Origin: Astropecten irregularis
Taxonomy: Eukaryota > Echinodermata > Asteroidea > Paxillosida > Astropectinidae
Assembly (NCBI GenBank): GCA_963971285.1
Contig: OZ020244.1
Coordinates: 19,902,001 to 19,966,000 of the forward strand
Direction of reading: 5' to 3'
Length of the DNA: 64,000 bases
The translations under genes were made by a program, and so were the position numbers. Below the pieces are notes generated by a model. It ran no database searches. It worked only from the letters and a program-made list of their open reading frames with translations, and had not been told where the DNA came from. This document shows, one piece after another, positions 1 to 10,810 of this stretch (its first letter is position 1; each line of letters opens with the position of its first letter).

Positions 1-236
1 GTTTATGCATAAGTCTTCGGTGGCATCACGTCAAGAAACGGCAGTGCGATGCTGCAGTAGTTATGTATATGCCATCGGGCAAAGTTTGCCCAGAGATCAT
101 GCTTCATCGACTCGGTGAATATTCCGACAGTATATTTGACAGCGACACACAAACTAAACATGACTTCGTGAATTGGTCACGTTTCTGCAAACATTTTTCA
201 AGAACACAATTAGGCCTAAGTATATACTTCTTCAAG
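1..236 (+). CDS. Candidate coding exon cut by the left edge
   Basis: The frame starting at base 3 stays open to 236 and then meets a textbook splice donor, CAAG followed by GTAAGT, with the intron starting at 237 in phase 0. The reading includes HHVKKRQCDAAVVMYMPSG and, near its end, DFVNWSRFCKHFSRTQLG, which look protein-like, with mixed charged and aromatic residues. An ATG at 63 could be an internal methionine. The 5' boundary lies outside the window, so neither the acceptor nor the start can be judged. I recognise no family. A frame of about 78 codons without a stop is not rare by chance, so the in-phase strong donor carries most of the argument. A minus-strand frame also covers this stretch but has no matching splice sites that I can see. 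Confidence 0.4.
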
Positions 237-826
237 GTAAGTAGTTTCTGCGGCACAGGACCCCCCCCCCCCCTCCCGCCCCGTCCCCAAAAAGAGGGGA
301 GGGGCGAAAGTGCGTGTGACGGATTAGGCCAATGCCTTGAGCTGGTAATTGTGTGATCAGGAAAAAAAACATGGGATAACCTTGTCCTGGGCATACCGAT
401 GTCCAGCAAACAATAATTACTGTCAACTTCGTTTTTGCTCTTTCGATTTACCTTATCGCAATGGTATTTCATCATCAGGCAGTGTAACCACAGAGCAGGC
501 AGCTGAAACACACAATATACCTTGGCCTTGGCCGTCTTGAAACACCCGAGATTATAGCCTATTTTTAAAATAAACTTTTAGCAACCAATTTGCTCATTAT
601 TTTTTAGAAAGAATTCGCACCTCTGTGTGTCTTATGACGGTGATTCGTGATTTGCCTTATTATTCAAGGATATTTTTCACCAGGACAGTTACAAGCTAAC
701 AAGGGAAGTGAGCTCGCTAGTACTGCAGCCGAGCCGTCAAACTACCTAGGTCTGCCAGGGCAAGGGGTCTAGACTCATTAGGTACCCGTGACATGACAAT
801 TCGGGGAATTGACTCCGGACTTACCT
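237..826. other. Non-coding stretch, intron-like
   Basis: This follows the donor at 237 and would be intron if the left-edge exon is real. It holds a run of 13 C at 261-273 followed by C/G-rich sequence. I see no supported gene or repeat copy in the rest. Confidence 0.4.
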
Positions 827-1096
827 ATGATCATTTCCAACGGGCGGCCGGCGTGGCTGTTGGCCGGCGGCGGCGGCGGTGACGATACCACGACCGGTAC
901 TAGCTTCAGCATTATGATCCCAGCGGCTGTGATGATGACAAACGGGACCGTGACTGTGCTTAAGAATCCACGCGGGCAGCAACAGCAGCAGGGACAAATG
1001 TTATCATCTTACCAGGACATGACAGCGGCTGACACTGATGCTAAACGCTCGGAAGAACGATTCGACCAAATGCGCCTTCACAATCGTATCGGGTGA
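827..1096 (+). CDS. Candidate small coding exon, unrecognised
   Basis: The frame is open from 797 and ends at a TGA at 1094-1096. The first ATG is at 827 and would give 89 residues. The reading has a short G5 tract (GGC repeats), a hydrophobic stretch around FSIMIPAAVMM, a Q5 run and a charged C-terminus ending FDQMRLHNRIG. The composition is more protein-like and more GC-rich than the flanks. Against it, no acceptor AG lies between the upstream stop at 794 and the ATG. On the minus strand the sequence at 813-826 reads as a strong donor (CATAG then GTAAGT), so the same GC-rich block could instead be an exon or 5' UTR of a minus-strand gene. No family is recognised. Confidence 0.3.
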   Translation: MIISNGRPAWLLAGGGGGDDTTTGTSFSIMIPAAVMMTNGTVTVLKNPRGQQQQQGQMLSSYQDMTAADTDAKRSEERFDQMRLHNRIG

Positions 1097-1770
1097 CTGA
1101 CCCGCCCCCTACTTTATACAAGCGTCACGTGATGAATGGGTAAATCTCCTTGACGACGCGCATGAGCAGACTCTCCATCAGTACAGTAGTTGATGGGAAT
1201 TCAGTGTGCATATTCATTGAGTGTACCAAATGCGTAGTTTGGGCCCCTGAAATTTCCTCTCTTCTTAAATAGGACTCGCGGCACGCGACATTACCATCAC
1301 AAGTCACAAGTGGTTATTATAACAGATATAAATGGCACTGTCAGGTTGATCCTTGTAACTCAAAAAATTCTTTTTATAGCTTCCCATCAGCTTTTAGAAA
1401 GTCCGGAGTCGCTCCTGATACGAGACAGTCCTTGAGATCAGGTTTTCACCGCGGCCCACCATCAAGCAATTCCCAGGCCCGTACATTACATCAAATGCCA
1501 TTCTAATCTCTCTCAATTTTTCAAGCTCTGTCACAATTAATGACGCACATTGTGACGAATGTTCCCATGTATAGACCAGCTGTGTTCTATATTATCATCA
1601 CTTGGGGTAGTTTCGTTCACCGCGGTCGAGGCAGTGTGAACTTCGGTGCAGTTTCTTACCAAATGTCAAACTGTCAGAGTTTTTATTGAGCTATAGAGAA
1701 GTCGAGTGCTTTGCAATCAAACTTCTCTTTGATGAAGACACATCAGGGAATTTGTTCGACCAATCAGCAA
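1097..1770. other. No gene seen
   Basis: AT-rich single-copy-looking sequence between the candidate exon and the hairpin element. I see no splice-bounded frame, tRNA-like boxes or copy of the local repeat families. Confidence 0.5.
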
Positions 1771-1915
1771 CAATGGGAGACTTTGGAGAACCGGTCTTCA
1801 AATCAACAGCGCGCGCGCAATTATTGTGAGCATGCGTGCGTTGTTTTGCGCCTGCGCTGTTGTGCGTGCGCGTGCGCTGTTGACTTGAAGACCGGTTCTC
1901 CAAAGTCTCCCATTG
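1771..1915. mobile_element. Foldback MITE, family E, copy 1
   Basis: The two ends are long inverted repeats: CAATGGGAGACTTTGGAGA at 1771 is matched in reverse complement at the right end, and pairing continues through the CCGGTCTTCAA segment for roughly 38 bp per arm. The centre is an unusual alternating purine-pyrimidine tract rich in GCGCGC and TGCGTGCG. A second copy at 3634-3766 shares both the arms and the type of centre, which marks this as a mobile family and not a chance hairpin. No coding capacity. The target duplication is not clear. Confidence 0.75.
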
Positions 1916-2358
1916 CTGCACACCCATGATCTGAATTCGAATGATCTAGCCAATCAATATGCTCAAAAATCATAGATATACATGTATAAGAAAATGATCT
2001 TCGGCTGAACTCTCACTGGCAGGTCAATGCACTATTATTGAGGTAACTCGTTCTCTTTGTTTGGTTATCATTGAGCTTTCGCATAATACATACCAAATGC
2101 AGTAGGCATGATATCGGCTGCGAGCGAAATGGCTTTTCAGTCTGTTTCGGTGGATTATTATTAAACCTCTCCAACATAGAAGTGCAAATGGCTTCCCGCT
2201 GAATAATATACAGTAGATACGCGAGACACTCACGCATGTGGGTGTTCATGATCTAGTCATTCTGATTTCGCCTGCATTTATTTCTTTCAATAGGACCTAC
2301 TTCAAATCTGCTGTACAACCAACACTTAATCATCGAGATTGTTGTGTGTCTAGGGATA
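1916..2358. other. No gene seen
   Basis: AT-rich spacer between a foldback and a family B MITE. Short overlapping minus-strand frames at 2013-2249 have no splice sites or recognisable content. Confidence 0.5.
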
Positions 2359-2728
2359 AAGGTATAATACATGTACATGATTGGTATAGGTCACGGGAAC
2401 AGTACTCACACTTTGTCTAATCAAACATGTACGTGGAATAATAAACCTGTGAAAAATTCAGCTCAATCGGAAATCTGAGTCACGAGAAAATAGCGAAAAC
2501 TTGACTAATGCTTTTATTATAAAACATAAAGAATGGTTTTGATCTTTATACCCAGAGATCAAAACGTTTTTCCGTCTTTGTTTTACATTTCTGGATAATT
2601 ACCGTCATTTCAGGCGGAAATATTTTAACAGCATGTTTCTACCAGCACTATCTTCATATCCTGAATGTTATACGTGAATCTGTGAACATTTCTGTTTGGG
2701 TATGTTACCAATCCTGTACTGTACCTTT
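2359..2728 (-). mobile_element. TTAA-type MITE, family B, copy 1
   Basis: Begins AAGGTATAATACATG and ends in the inverted form ...ACTGTACCTT followed by TAA. It shares its whole interior, in reverse orientation, with 4415-4774 and with 19324-19659. Shared landmarks are CTTTGTCTGATCAAACATG near one end and TTCAGGCGGAAATATTTTAA in the other half. The length of ~370 bp with no coding capacity fits a non-autonomous element. The TTAA at the ends suggests piggyBac-type mobilisation, by inference. Confidence 0.75.
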
Positions 2729-2756
2729 AAACAAACACAAATGGCTGATCTAACAA

Positions 2757-2892
2757 GAATGTAAAAGACAATTCTTGGAGTTAGGAGGGCCTGAAGTTTC
2801 GATCATAGCATGATCTTTCTCAAAAGCTCAACAAATCCTGATATATGATCGAAACGTCAGGCCCTCCCAACTCCAAGCATTTTATATTTTTT
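2757..2892. mobile_element. Inverted-repeat element
   Basis: An arm reading TTGGAGTTAGGAGGGCCTGA, followed by AGTTTCGATCATA, is repeated in reverse complement at 2845-2880 (TATGATCGAAACGTCAGGCC...). AATGTAAAA and TTTTATATT lie outside the arms. The loop is about 40 bp. The GATCGAAACGTC core resembles the core of a repeat at about 37200-37310 (GTCGAAACGTCGAGG). It is probably a small MITE. No coding capacity. Confidence 0.55.
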
Positions 2893-3096
2893 TCAGTTCA
2901 ACGTTTTGATTGAAGAGCAGTTTGCAGCAATTCATTACCGTGCAAAAGATTGTAAAAAAACATACACAGTGACATTTCTGATAACCCAATCACAGATGGT
3001 GTTACATGATTCGGCAAACTGCGCGTGCGCATGCACACACATTGGGACATGGATATACAGCAGAGGCAAACCTCTAAAGCACGAACAATGGAACAA

Positions 3097-3414
3097 CTAA
3101 ACAGGACCAACTGGGATCACAGTAATCGGGAACCGAACCAAAATCTCACCCTCTCTGGAGTGAAACCCATCACAACCCTGGGCTAACCAGCCAACTCGCC
3201 CGGTAGGTTCGCCGCAACCTTTCCCGTTATCTACCCAGTTGACGGCCGATCCTGGGAGGAAATGTACGGTTTCCGTCGTTACTTCCCCCTTCCTTCCGGA
3301 CAAGCCCGACGGAACATGGACAGCGTTAGTGTCCAAATAGCTCCTATAGCTGCCACCCGATAACAAGAAGATGACCCCATCAATCCCTGTGCGCTTGGTT
3401 TGTATTACGATCGT
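3097..3414 (-). CDS. Open frame of unknown origin
   Basis: On the minus strand a frame runs from just after a TAA at 3417-3415 to a TAG at 3099-3097, giving about 105 codons. No ATG lies near its start; internal TTG codons occur. The reading includes GVIFLLSGGSYRSYLDTNAV, GRKGEVTTETVHFLPGSAVN and VRFPITVIPVGPV. It is glycine/valine-rich and looks like beta-strand protein. The block is more GC- and CpG-rich than the DNA around it. It could be an exon, a decayed gene fragment, a fragment of an unrecognised element, or chance. No acceptor or donor decides this. Confidence 0.25.
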   Translation of the reverse strand, partial: TIVIQTKRTGIDGVIFLLSGGSYRSYLDTNAVHVPSGLSGRKGEVTTETVHFLPGSAVNWVDNGKGCGEPTGRVGWLAQGCDGFHSREGEILVRFPITVIPVGPV

Positions 3415-3633
3415 TTAAGTTCGTCCGGTATTGCCCGCAGCACGCCTATGGGAGTCAGTGAGTATCATGCAAAGTGAGGAGATGAACATGTTACTGTAAC
3501 TCCACTTATCATTAATTCTGCTCGGCACAGTCGCTCACCAAATTCCTGTTCAACTCAAGTAAATACTTTCATTTTGCCTTCTGACCGAAAACTGTGAAAT
3601 ATGTTGTTAATTCTACAGAATGTCGACAAGCAT

Positions 3634-3766
3634 ATAATGGGAGACTTTTGGAAAGTCGGTCTTGAGTCAACAGCGCACGCGCAAACCATGCATGCGCGCG
3701 TTGTTTTGCGCGTGCGTGCGCGTGCGCTGTTGACTCAAGACCGACTCTCCAAAAGTGTCCCATTAT
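3634..3766. mobile_element. Foldback MITE, family E, copy 2
   Basis: Same design as 1771-1915. The ends are ATAATGGGAGACTTTTGGA and its reverse complement, the arms continue through GTCGGTCTTGAGTCAACAGC, and a GCGC/TGCG alternating centre lies between them. The arms pair over about 45 bp with few mismatches. The differences from copy 1 (GACTCAAG versus GACTTGAAG) are matched on both arms of each copy, so each copy kept or restored arm symmetry. Confidence 0.75.
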
Positions 3767-4414
3767 TAGTTATCAAAAAGCTTAATTTTATTCCATATAG
3801 AAAATAACGTCTGATCGTCATCAAATTTGGTAGGTGTGATGTCTGTGGTTCTCCTTTCTGTGATGACGTCATTATGACTTTTAGAAGTTAGGGCCTATAA
3901 AGCTTATTATATAAAGTCGAAACAGCTCCGTGTTCGGCCACGAACACTTATGTCTAGTTATGATGTAAATCCATACATTATTGTTAAACATTATTTCAAC
4001 TATACGCTTGGATCAAGAGTACGCCTTCACCAGCTTACCTCAATGGCTATGTGACATTTCAACTTCGCTTCTTTGCACACCATACAAAGCATGTACTACA
4101 AATTATCGCCTACAGGCCCAGTATATACTTACCAGCCATAGTAAATACCCCAGCCTTATTCACCTATACATGTACTTTTATACCGTGATGACAGGAATAG
4201 GGTGCATAATTATGACCTATTGATTGGGGTCAGTTTCTTGCCCCCGGGGTCAAAATGTTGACTCATAAATCTCTTGCAGTATAACCATAGAAATACAAAT
4301 CTGTTTGTAGCTCTAACCCTATACGTTATGGTACGCTTGCTGCATTGGATATACACTGAATCAGTCGTTTTGGTTTTTAGCAAGCAACGCTATAAAACTG
4401 CGAAAGTTTCTTTT
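3767..4414. other. No gene seen
   Basis: AT-rich spacer. A short plus frame at 3981-4223 has no ATG context, splice site or recognisable content. Confidence 0.5.
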
Positions 4415-4774
4415 AAAGGTACAGTACAAGATTGGTAATTTAGCCAAAAAGAATTTAAAAATGTTCACAGATTTACGTACAACTTTCAGAGTATGAGAAT
4501 GGTGCTGGTAGAAACATACCGTTAAGATATTTCCGCCTGAAATGGTGTACTTAACCAGAAATTTGTATTGTAAAACAAAGACCGAAAACAGTATTGATCA
4601 AAACCATTCTTTATGTTCGATAAGGACAATTTAGTCGGGTTTTCGCTATTTTCTCGTGACTCAGATGTCCGATTGAGCTCAAATGTTCACAGGTTTGTTA
4701 TTTTATGTACATGTTTGATCAGACAAAGTGTGAGTGCTGTTCTGTGACCTTTACCAATAATGTATTTTACCTTT
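4415..4774 (+). mobile_element. TTAA-type MITE, family B, copy 2
   Basis: Flanked by TTTTAA on the left and TTTTAA on the right, which supports a TTAA target duplication. The ends are AAAGGTACAGTACAAGATTG and ...AATGTATTTTACCTTTT. The interior matches 2359-2728 in opposite orientation, including GTTCACAGATTTACG, TTTCCGCCTGAAATGG and CACAGGTTTGTTATTTTATG. It shares its first half with family A, so A and B have a common or recombined origin. Confidence 0.8.
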
Positions 4775-5168
4775 TAACTGGTGGTCATGTTTTGAGTAAA
4801 CAACGAATGTGAAAGGTTTGCGTTTTTACACAGGCCCAGTGCAAACGTTCCTAATGTGTTTAATTTCGATTTTTGAAATACTGTAATAATCAACACCATA
4901 CCAGCTGCGATTTTGCCATGAATAGGTTCTCCATAAAGGTTGTCTTTTAAATTTTATTTCCGAGGGAAATGACATTTCGACGGCATACTGGTTTTAGTAC
5001 GTCATTCTTAAAAATGCTCGTTTCAATTGCTACATTTCAATGCATGGCTACATTTTTCAGGTATATAAAATAAAAATGTCAGTCCCACCTGCTCAGTGTG
5101 GAGATATGGTTGAGTGGTATCACATAAATAACTGCAGAGTGTCAAGATGAAAACATGATTGAATATTT
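4775..5168. other. No gene seen
   Basis: Spacer between a family B and a family A MITE. AT-rich; nothing supportable seen. Confidence 0.5.
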
Positions 5169-5514
5169 AAAGGTATGATATCATACTTTGGATTTTGACA
5201 AAGAAATGCAGATTCATGAGCAAACATATCAAAAAAGATACAGCAATAGTCATCTGTGAAATTTCCAGTCCCATACGGTGCCCACTTTTTGAGCCGTGAA
5301 AACAGTGAAGAACGCCCACGGTATTTTTTCAAATCGTTTCACCAGACGATTGTTTTGGTCATTTGGTTGGTTATACTCTTTTTTGATAAATACAGCATTT
5401 TCAGGCAGGACAATTTGAACGATATGTTTCTACATCTTTATAAACTGTAAGATATTGGTAAATCTGTGAATATTTCTGTTTGGGTATGCTTCCAAAGTAT
5501 GATAGTACCTTTAA
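5169..5514 (-). mobile_element. TTAA-type MITE, family A, copy 1
   Basis: TTTAAAGGTATGATATCATACTTTGG at the left is mirrored by CCAAAGTATGATAGTACCTTTAA at the right, with TTAA on both sides. Inside are the family landmarks CAGTCCCATACGGTGCCCAC and TTTCTGTTTGGGTATG in minus orientation. No coding capacity. Confidence 0.85.
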
Positions 5515-8500
5515 AAGGTGGTATCAAGTTATATACCGTTGCAATTGCACTGCATATGTTTCAATACGGGGGAGGAGAGTGTCACGTAACGTGCACTGGA
5601 TAGCTTGATTCCTACGCACTTTATCTATGGCTTAACATCTCAGTTTATATGGCTCTTCTTTTATTGATCTTAACAGTACGAGGAACTCTATGTCATTCAT
5701 TATGCAATTATTTCACATCATCTTCATGACAAACCTATCGCATATGCGAGCCGCGCGACCGGGGATCGAGAACGGATGAAAAATGCAAAGACGTGGATTA
5801 AATAAATGGGTTGAAGCCACTTTTATATAAGAAGATCCCCTTGGCCATGCAGGGGAAAGTCGAATCGGTGTTGGTCTAATGAATGGCAAATTGGTTGAGG
5901 CTCATAACTGATTGATAAGAGACTTGAAACGAACGGGCGCCGGGCGGGCAATCAACGCGACGGGCCGGGGGAAGATATTACGTGGTCGTAGCACCACCCG
6001 GCCGCCGTAGCGAACCCGTCGCGTGTCCGCTAATCATCTATTAGATGTGTGGTGACATTCACGGTCGGGGAGATTGATGCTGATTTGGGCAGGAGTTGAA
6101 AGGTCTGATGGTGCAATAATGACCACATTAGGTGTGAAGGTAAATCGTATGATTAGAATGACACGGTATTCAATTACAGCATCACAACTCTCCTGTATAG
6201 CGTCCATAACTCACTCACTATACTCATTACGTATGCACATTACCTGTAGAAGGCTGCTAGTTTCAGTCTGGCTAATCAACAAAATGCAATTAAGTACACG
6301 TGCTTATTCAACTACGGAAAACTACCTACATTTATTACTGGTTCGAGACCGAGGCTACGCATGATGGACATTATCGAAGATATTGTATTGGACAATACGC
6401 ATGCATTGCTCACGCAAAGGGTAATGGATAATCTTGTAGCAAATGTGCATCACTAAGCGCCAGCCCGAGCTACAATTTTACTCAGAATGCTTCGCGTATA
6501 CGCCGGTTGTTGTTTTGGGGGCCCATTTCGGGCAATCTTCGTAAAGGTCCATTTTGAGACCCCATACTATTCACTTACGCAAAGCGCGCCCTCTCTTGAT
6601 GTTCTGGATCGTTTTGTACTCAAATTTAGGGCCTTTGCGTAAATGTGGCCTGAGGCTATAGACTTGGCATTTGTTTTTCTACTGCAATTTTGTGTTCTAA
6701 ATGAAATGAAGGGCTTGAGATACATGGGGAAGCTGGAGCCTTTCCCCAGCTTCATGTGGCCCGATCCCTTCGTTATATTTTGTGGGTTTCAAATGGCGGT
6801 AGTGAAATACGTCCCAAGCCTAGTCTCAAGCCTAGTTTCGTAAAGCCCCATATCATTAAAAAAAGGAAAGAAACCACCTGATACTGCGTAGGGCATAACA
6901 AAGGGCATAATGTGTTATTATAATTGCATGTGATGCTAAGCGTGAGTGTTATTAACTGTGTTAAGATTGGATCTAAAAAAAAAAAACCAAAACAATGTGT
7001 CCACCAAACAGATGATGATAGATATACATGTACATACATTGTACTCAGACAAGCAACAGATAAAAACACATTTTTACTTTTCAACAGAAAGCTCATTATT
7101 ATTTTTCTAATCATAATTTCTACATTGTGAGAGAAACAACGGACCGTAAACCAAACCCACTATACACCAGCACCATATCCTTCACATACCCGTGCCGCTT
7201 GCTACACTATATAAATGCCCACACGCCACGCTTTGCGGAAACCCAGATATCCAATGCCATGACGGACACAGGCAGGGGGTACGTCACCCGTGCAGCTGAC
7301 CCTTATCCTGCAATGACACCACACGAGAGATATCATCTTCACCTATATCTTCACATCTCACCACAGATGGTCCAATTTTTTTTCTCCCTCCGTAAATTCT
7401 TTTTTTTTTCAGTCCAGATAAAATACACGGAATTCTTGCAAGTCATGGACTTGAATGCGCCGGGTGCAATTAGACCCCCAACCCTTTTTCTCTACGGCTC
7501 CCTGTCTCTCCTTGAAAGAGGATACAAAGTCAATCAGAATCTTTCAAGAATGTAAGACGAGCGAGGCTTTCTCCGAGGTACCATCGCGGCGACGCGGCGG
7601 CGATTGTACACGGGCTTTCCCGCCATTATGTTTTTTTTTCTCCTCGGAGACTGAGCGCCAAATGTCTATATTTACTCCAGGTTGCCATGACATTTCTAGC
7701 ATTTAGATGTTGTTTGCCTCGGCGCTTGTGACTGCCCATGGGTACCGCGCTGTTTGGGAAAGGAGACCGGGAGAGGGGGTGGGATGGGAGGGGGGTCACA
7801 GTGAGCCGTTTATCCGTAGTATTACTGCCACTGCACGCTACGATGGACAATTCAATTAAAAAATCTCCAAAGTTTGGGTGAAAGGAATCGCATTGAAGCT
7901 ATAGATAGGCAGAACACAAACACACAAACACACGTCAGTGGCAACCTTTTGCAAGATGCCGGCCGTTAATAAATGACCAAATTTTTCATCAAAATATCAT
8001 CACATCTTGTCTAGTCCTGTTTGCACAGAGAATGCAATGACTGTGGGCTGGTATTATGTAGCTGTCCAGCCATTCGACTGATGTCTCAGTTGCCAATATA
8101 GGAAAGACCTATGCATTATTATTATACCGCATCTGTGACATTTGGAACTGGGTAGAAATTCCCCGTGTTTAACCTTGTCAGCCGTACAGCAACATTCGAC
8201 CTAGTTGATCGCTAATCCAGATCATACAAAAGGTCGACGTGCAGTTCCAAATGTTACGGTTCTCAATATTATTTTCCTTCTTCTTATCTCTCTGCTGTCC
8301 TTGTTATCTTTCATACTCAATGTTTATTATTGAATTTATATCATTTTGTCAGCTCACTGTTAGCACTACTCTTTTAATTTGTGTATTTTCGTATATACTC
8401 GATTTCGTCTTGTTTTATTGTGCTCCTGTCTTTATACATATAAAAGTCACAGTCTTTTTCTTCTTTTAATGCAAATAGGGTTGCTTATAGCTTCGTGAAG

Positions 8501-8574
8501 TCATCTTGATGTTAGTAAAAACGATTCATTGATAATTTCTGTTGACAAAGGGATGGACAAAACATGTATATCAA
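5515..8574. other. Long non-coding stretch
   Basis: No supported gene. A GC- and CpG-rich block at about 5930-6040 (GGGCGCCGGGCGGGC, GGGCCGGGGG) stands out from the AT-rich flanks and could be a small CpG island or regulatory element. A short hairpin (GGGGAAGCTGGAGCCTTTCC then CCAGC) lies near 6726-6752. At 6815-6845 repeated AGCCTAGT blocks before TTTCGTAAAGCC recall the ends of family H. A/T runs are common at 6970-7410. None of the many short frames here has splice or family support. Confidence 0.5.
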
Positions 8575-8904
8575 CCCTTTACCAGTTTGGTTTTTATCAA
8601 AGAAATACAGATTCATGGGCAAACAGTCATCTGTAAATTTCAGTCCCATACGGTACCCACATTTTGAGAAAACAACGAAAATCAGCCACAGTATTTCTGA
8701 AGTATATTCTCTTTTATTTTTGATCTTTGAAAAGATCAACAAGATTTTCGGTCGTTGTTTTACTAATTTCTGGATAAATACACCCTTTTAGGCGGACATT
8801 GTTTAACGGCATGTTTCTAACACCACCATCTTCATATCCTGTAAGTTATAGGTAAATGTGAACATTTTTGTTTTGGTTTCTTACCAAAGTATGATACTAC
8901 CTTT
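8575..8904 (-). mobile_element. TTAA-type MITE, family A, copy 2 (left end worn)
   Basis: The right end is intact: TTACCAAAGTATGATACTACC followed by TTTAA. The left end begins degraded (CCCTTTACCAGTTTGGTTTTTATCAAAG). The interior has the minus-orientation landmarks TACAGATTCATGGGC, CAGTCCCATACGGTACCCAC and GATCTTTGAAAAGATC, a decayed version of the family's central palindrome. Confidence 0.8.
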
Positions 8905-9403
8905 AAGAAGAAGATGAGATACACCTTCAATATACAGACTGCTGGTGTTAAATGATATGATGCGCTTGGAAGAGATGGGTTTATGCCGACAGAGTTAATT
9001 GTGAATCTTGAATGCAGAGCTGGTGGAATGCTTTCACAGTCTTGCTTTTTACGGGGGGCAAAACATGCTAAATAACCGGCGTCATGGCCTGCGTGTAATT
9101 AAGGGCCCGGGGAAATTAACTTCTTCGGTGCCGGTCGAGAGCTTTTCATTTAAAATGCTGGATGTTAAGTCTGGGGACGACAGATGCCGTGCTTTGCTTT
9201 TTATGGGTCTTTCTCCCGTTCCCCATAATACTTCGAGAGATTTACATCAGTTCACAGCAAAGGTATAACAGTCTGTTCCAGGGTTATTCTCGATAAGAAA
9301 CTCGGTTGATGTCATTAGATACAGGTTCACAAGTTCACGCCAAGTCAAATTCTCTTATATAGTTCATCGCTTTGCAGGATACAAATTATTTACCAAATAC
9401 GTT
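8905..9403. other. No gene seen
   Basis: Spacer. A plus frame at 9008-9268 (86 codons) has no recognisable domain and no splice support. Confidence 0.45.
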
Positions 9404-9785
9404 GGCGTATTATACCTCACCTTCCACCTCGGGCGGCCCGGGTTCGAGTCCCGGCTCGCCGATCTGTCCACAAGTGGATTGGGTTTTCGGTCCCTACCTG
9501 GGCTCAATTTCACGAAGCCATACGATTCATCGTAACCCATCGTATCCTACATTCCTAGGCTAGGGTTGCGATGCGTTATAAGTACTGCGATTGATAGTGA
9601 GTTCCGACGAGTTTGGTGAAATGGACCCCTGATTCCCGTGGGTTTTAACCCATGGATAGGCCTATTATAACAATCTGGGGGTTTCCCCCTCATCTCTACT
9701 CAAACTGTGTATCTTCTTCTCATCATCTAAGATTTCTTTACTCTTTAGGCTATGGGCCCGTGATGCATCTGTGAAATCATTGGTT
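9404..9785 (+). mobile_element. tRNA-derived SINE (type J) interrupted by a MITE
   Basis: A pol III B-box-like GGTTCGAGTCCCGG at 9439-9452 sits in a GC-rich tRNA-like segment, followed by CAAGTGGATTGGGTTTTCGG and TCCCTACCTG. After a family C MITE the SINE resumes with ATTCCCGTGGGTTTTAACCC and ends in a tail containing GTGTATCTTCTTCTCATCAT. The second copy at 33304-33545 reads straight across the junction (CCCTATACCTGATTCTGTGGG), which proves the interruption. The A box and the 5' end are poorly kept. Confidence 0.75.
9500..9630. mobile_element. Family C MITE inside the SINE
   Basis: The ends read GGGCTCAATTTCACGAAGCC and GAGTTTGGTGAAATGGACCC, matching the other family C copies (24626, 51432, 60749, 61855, 63143). 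The interior has CATCGTATCCTACATT and GATTGATAGTGAGTTCCGAC. It interrupts the SINE between CCCTACCTG and CTGATTCCC, so CTG or CCTG may be the duplicated target. The SINE must be older than this insertion. Confidence 0.8.
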
Positions 9786-10567
9786 TCATGATTACCAAAA
9801 TAAGTAAATGAATACATATTTATGTATAAATAAATAAATGTCGATGTTACCCAGACCCTGTCCGTCAAAGATACATCTTCGAATCGAACACGATGGCAGA
9901 CAGAATCGCCACTTCCTTATGAAAAAAAAACCCAATCTGACTTGGAGATTGTATTTATCTTGCCCGGAAATTGGATTATGCTATGACGTTGATGCTCTTG
10001 TTTACACTGTTGGCCAGCCTTATACAATTACAGCGTGTTTTGCCACGTACACCTGGACACAGGCTACTGCGTGAACAACAAAATATCCACTTTCCCCTTG
10101 ACCGCCAAATTTAATTGTGCACTACTGTAAAATACAATGCTATACAATACTATAAATGCTAGAATGCTAGATTCTTCAATGCCCGTGTCCAGATTTGTCA
10201 TCGTACACTAGAATAGACCCAGACAAACATAGGCATGTTTATATACATCCACGAGAAGCAGAAAAAAAGTCATTCACTTTCCAGGCTTAGAAATCACTGA
10301 AAACAACAACAGGCTGTTGCAAAATGGAGTGATGACGCAGGGAGTTTTAAAGGAGGACCTGTCCAGACCGAACAGCAAAAGGGCCCTGGAAAACAAGCCA
10401 CAAGCGGTACAAGAGGCATGTCATCTTATAATACCATTAGGAAAAGCATGATTGTTGTGCTCACAGGAGTGGGTTGGTGGGCGTGCCAAGGGGCTTACGG
10501 ACCCCAATCAACCACTTAAGCTAGGTAGCCGTCACCCATTAGCTCCATGTACTCCCTCGGGCCATTC
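9786..10567. other. No gene seen
   Basis: AT-rich spacer with A and TAAATAAATAAATG-type simple sequence at about 9815-9840. No gene or family repeat found. Confidence 0.5.
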
Positions 10568-10775
10568 GGGTTTACGAAACGGAGGCTCAGGCTCAGGCTT
10601 AGGTTCCAGCTCTTTCATCCATATGCTGAAAAAATAGGTTGTGGTTTTTCATTGAAGCTGAAGCTCTGTTGTTTTTCCTTTTCAAACCAGAGAATCTACT
10701 TCCAAACCATGCACAGGCAAAAAAGCCTCTATTTTGATATCCGTTATTTTAGAATGGCTTCACGAAATGGAGCCG

Positions 10776-10810
<35 letters not shown>

